48,694 nucleotides of DNA from Pseudomonadota bacterium. Its GTDB lineage: Bacteria; Pseudomonadota; Alphaproteobacteria; SHVZ01. The position numbers were made by a program, and so were the translations under genes. Of this stretch, positions 44,888 to 48,694 are shown piece by piece. The number at the start of each line of letters is the position of its first letter. The stretch's first letter is position 1. The stretch spans positions 1 through 48,694 of the forward strand of contig JACQAG010000015.1 of the NCBI GenBank assembly GCA_016195085.1. The letters run 5' to 3'. A model generated the notes under the pieces. That model did no database searches and had not been told where the DNA came from. It saw only the letters and a program-made list of their open reading frames with translations.

Positions 44888-45661
44888 CTATGCGGGACCG
44901 CCGGGCAGCGGTTCCAGAGCGTCGCCAAGGCTGACGGTTCCGGGGGCGAGCACTTCTGCGTAGACGCCCATATGGACATGGCCAAAGCCGCGCTCGAGAT
45001 CGCGCGGGATGGCAAGATCGCGTTCCGCCGTCGCCGGATTGACCGTGGTGGCGGCGCACCGCGCGATGGGCTTGGCGACCCTCATCCGGGCGCTGCCAAG
45101 CCGGATCTCGCTTCCGACCCAAGACAGCTCCTCCCAGGCCGTGCTCCCCGTTAGATAGACATTGGCGCGAAAGCGCAGCTTCTCGACCGGCCGACCCACG
45201 ACCCGGGCCAGATCCTCGACGCTGGCTTCGCCGATGATCGAGACACGCGGGTGCGAGACGTCGGCGAGCCCGGTTTCCGGCGCCTCCACCAGGCGAGGCT
45301 GGCCGCGGGCATCCTGGGCGAGATAGGCCCTCAAAAACTGGTCGATGATGGTGCGACCGATCGGCGTCGTGACCTGGCCCCGGGCCACCGTGCGGCCGTC
45401 GCGGGCGAGCGTCAACGTGCCGGAATCTGCCTCGAAATCCGCCGTGAGCGTCGCCAACCTCGAATTGCTCATGAGCTGGAGGAAGGCGGTCTTCGGCTGC
45501 CAGCGGGGCTCGGTCTGGTCGTATTGGGTGGTGCCGTGGGCGATGGCGAACCGCCGGTCATGGGGAAAGCCGCGCCCGGGCGATAGTTTGACGCAGGTCA
45601 AGGACTCGGCCGTCAGGCCTTTGACAGGGTAGCGGTAGAGGCCACTGACCAGGATCGGCAT
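44888..45661 (-). CDS. MOSC domain-containing protein
   Basis: A 257-aa protein with an N-terminal MOSC beta-barrel (LVSGLYRYPVKGLTAESL, then GRGFPHDRRFAIAHG) and a C-terminal MOSC domain (LRFRANVYLTGSTAWEELSW; a conserved Cys in KPIARCAATTVNP near residue 222). MOSC proteins handle sulfur on a cysteine, as in molybdenum-cofactor sulfuration or N-hydroxylated compound reduction (YcbX/mARC-like). The specific role here is unknown. There is no ferredoxin domain, unlike YcbX. Divergent from clpB. Confidence 0.88.
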   Translation of the reverse strand: MPILVSGLYRYPVKGLTAESLTCVKLSPGRGFPHDRRFAIAHGTTQYDQTEPRWQPKTAFLQLMSNSRLATLTADFEADSGTLTLARDGRTVARGQVTTPIGRTIIDQFLRAYLAQDARGQPRLVEAPETGLADVSHPRVSIIGEASVEDLARVVGRPVEKLRFRANVYLTGSTAWEELSWVGSEIRLGSARMRVAKPIARCAATTVNPATAERDLAIPRDLERGFGHVHMGVYAEVLAPGTVSLGDALEPLPGGPA

Positions 45662-45719
45662 GGGCGGGAGCTTAGGGCTAGGAGCCCGTCTGAGCCATGG
45701 GTCCGGCCGTCCTGAATCC

Positions 45720-45748
45720 CTTGTGTGTCCGTTTTGACACGCCCATAT
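45720..45748 (+). promoter_or_regulatory. Sigma-32 (RpoH)-type promoter of clpB
   Basis: CTTG at 45720-45723 and CCCATAT at 45742-45748 are separated by 18 bp. This fits the alphaproteobacterial RpoH pattern CTTG-(17-18)-CYTATNT with one mismatch. It lies about 75 nt before the clpB ATG, where a heat-shock promoter would be expected. A nearby TTGACA (45734-45739) has no matching -10. Confidence 0.6.
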
Positions 45749-45825
45749 GGTTTTCAGTCGGTCGGCTCCAGGGCGGCCGGAGACGCCGGGCTCGCTCGTG
45801 AGCCGGCGGTCGAGAGGGGAAATTC

Positions 45826-48423
<2,598 letters not shown>

Positions 48424-48483
48424 CGGCGCAATACGCGATCGCGCGCACCCTTGAAAACGGCCCGCGCGCATTCCTCCGAGCCT

Positions 48484-48499
48484 GCCTCGGGGGCGAGGC
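48484..48499. terminator. Weak hairpin after clpB
   Basis: GCCTCG (48484-48489) and CGAGGC (48494-48499) form a 6-bp stem with a GGGG loop, 60 nt after the clpB stop. No T-run follows, so termination is only possible, not clear. It lies just before the strong promoter. Confidence 0.25.
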
Positions 48500-48508
48500 C
48501 GGAGAATG

Positions 48509-48537
48509 TTGACAGGCTAGGGTGCGCAGCGTATAAG
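48509..48537 (+). promoter_or_regulatory. Strong sigma-70 promoter, probably of an rRNA operon
   Basis: TTGACA (48509-48514), a perfect -35, and TATAAG (48532-48537), one mismatch at -10, are spaced by 17 bp. No coding frame follows to the window end; instead there is a boxA-like site and a leader typical of 16S rRNA genes, so this is most likely the rrn promoter. Confidence 0.7.
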
Positions 48538-48574
48538 CCGCGCCTCTTGCCCGGTGGCGCTGTGCATCGGGCAT

Positions 48575-48586
48575 TGCTCTTTGACA
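48575..48586 (+). promoter_or_regulatory. boxA-like antitermination site in the rRNA leader
   Basis: TGCTCTTTGACA differs by one base from the E. coli boxA TGCTCTTTAACA used by NusB/S10 for rRNA antitermination. It is followed by GGAAGGGATGCGTGGGCGGC, a run resembling alphaproteobacterial 16S leaders. The last 100 bases hold no other feature; the 16S gene itself is not yet reached. Confidence 0.65.
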
Positions 48587-48694
48587 GTGTTTATAGGATG
48601 GAAGGGATGCGTGGGCGGCGGCGCTTTTAGGTGCTGTTTTGGCTCGCGCGTCTTGGTAGAGAGAACGCGTAAGACAGGATGGTTCCTGTTGGTA

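Overview
The window looks like chromosomal DNA of a high-GC alphaproteobacterium, probably from the Rhodospirillales or a neighbouring order. This is inferred from gene content and order: ffh-rpsP-rimM-trmD-rplS followed by leuC-leuD; dapF-mtaB-ftsY with 4-nt overlaps; lysC/ptsP; prfA-prmC-DUF4167-clpB; and the alphaproteobacterial families DUF1178, DUF2336 and DUF4167. Most of the window is housekeeping.

Layout. 0.04-0.2 kb: a multi-hairpin intergenic repeat. 0.2-6.3 kb (minus strand): ffh, a VOC-family gene, rpsP, rimM, trmD, rplS, leuC, leuD (protein targeting, ribosome maturation, leucine synthesis). 6.7-8.0 kb (plus): three tandem paralogous PilZ-like genes. 8.1-12.2 kb (plus): dapF, mtaB, ftsY and a C45-type Ntn-hydrolase. 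Ffh and FtsY, the two partners of the SRP pathway, are thus encoded about 4 kb apart.

12.2-19.8 kb is the accessory part: a complete three-gene ABC importer preceded by a 13-bp palindrome; an enolase-superfamily sugar-acid dehydratase-like gene; a convergent sugar-type binding protein with no transporter partners but a perfect 19-bp operator-like palindrome upstream; a frameshifted transposase remnant; and a tRNA-Ser(UGA) gene whose 3' two-thirds are intact while its 5' third is degraded. Together this looks like an old insertion region at a tRNA locus.

19.8-31.7 kb is mixed: NUDIX hydrolase, DUF2336 protein, pgk, methyltransferases, an MscS-type channel, acetyl-CoA synthetase, a thioesterase-TetR pair and a DUF1178 protein. 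It carries several palindromic intergenic repeats, one with a 32-bp perfect stem whose edge forms the pgk stop codon. 31.7-48.4 kb is a housekeeping run: ubiG, lysC, nitronate monooxygenase-like, ptsP (EI-Ntr), rodZ-like, ispG, hisS, a divergent glutamyl-tRNA reductase, prfA, prmC, DUF4167, MOSC (minus) and clpB behind a sigma-32-like promoter. The last 190 bases carry a strong promoter and a boxA-like antiterminator typical of an rRNA operon leader, with 16S rRNA expected just past the edge.

No CRISPR array, prophage, toxin-antitoxin or recognisable defence system was found. The features most worth following up are the PilZ triplet, the divergent glutamyl-tRNA reductase, the tRNA-Ser scar with its neighbouring accessory genes, and the large palindromic repeats.
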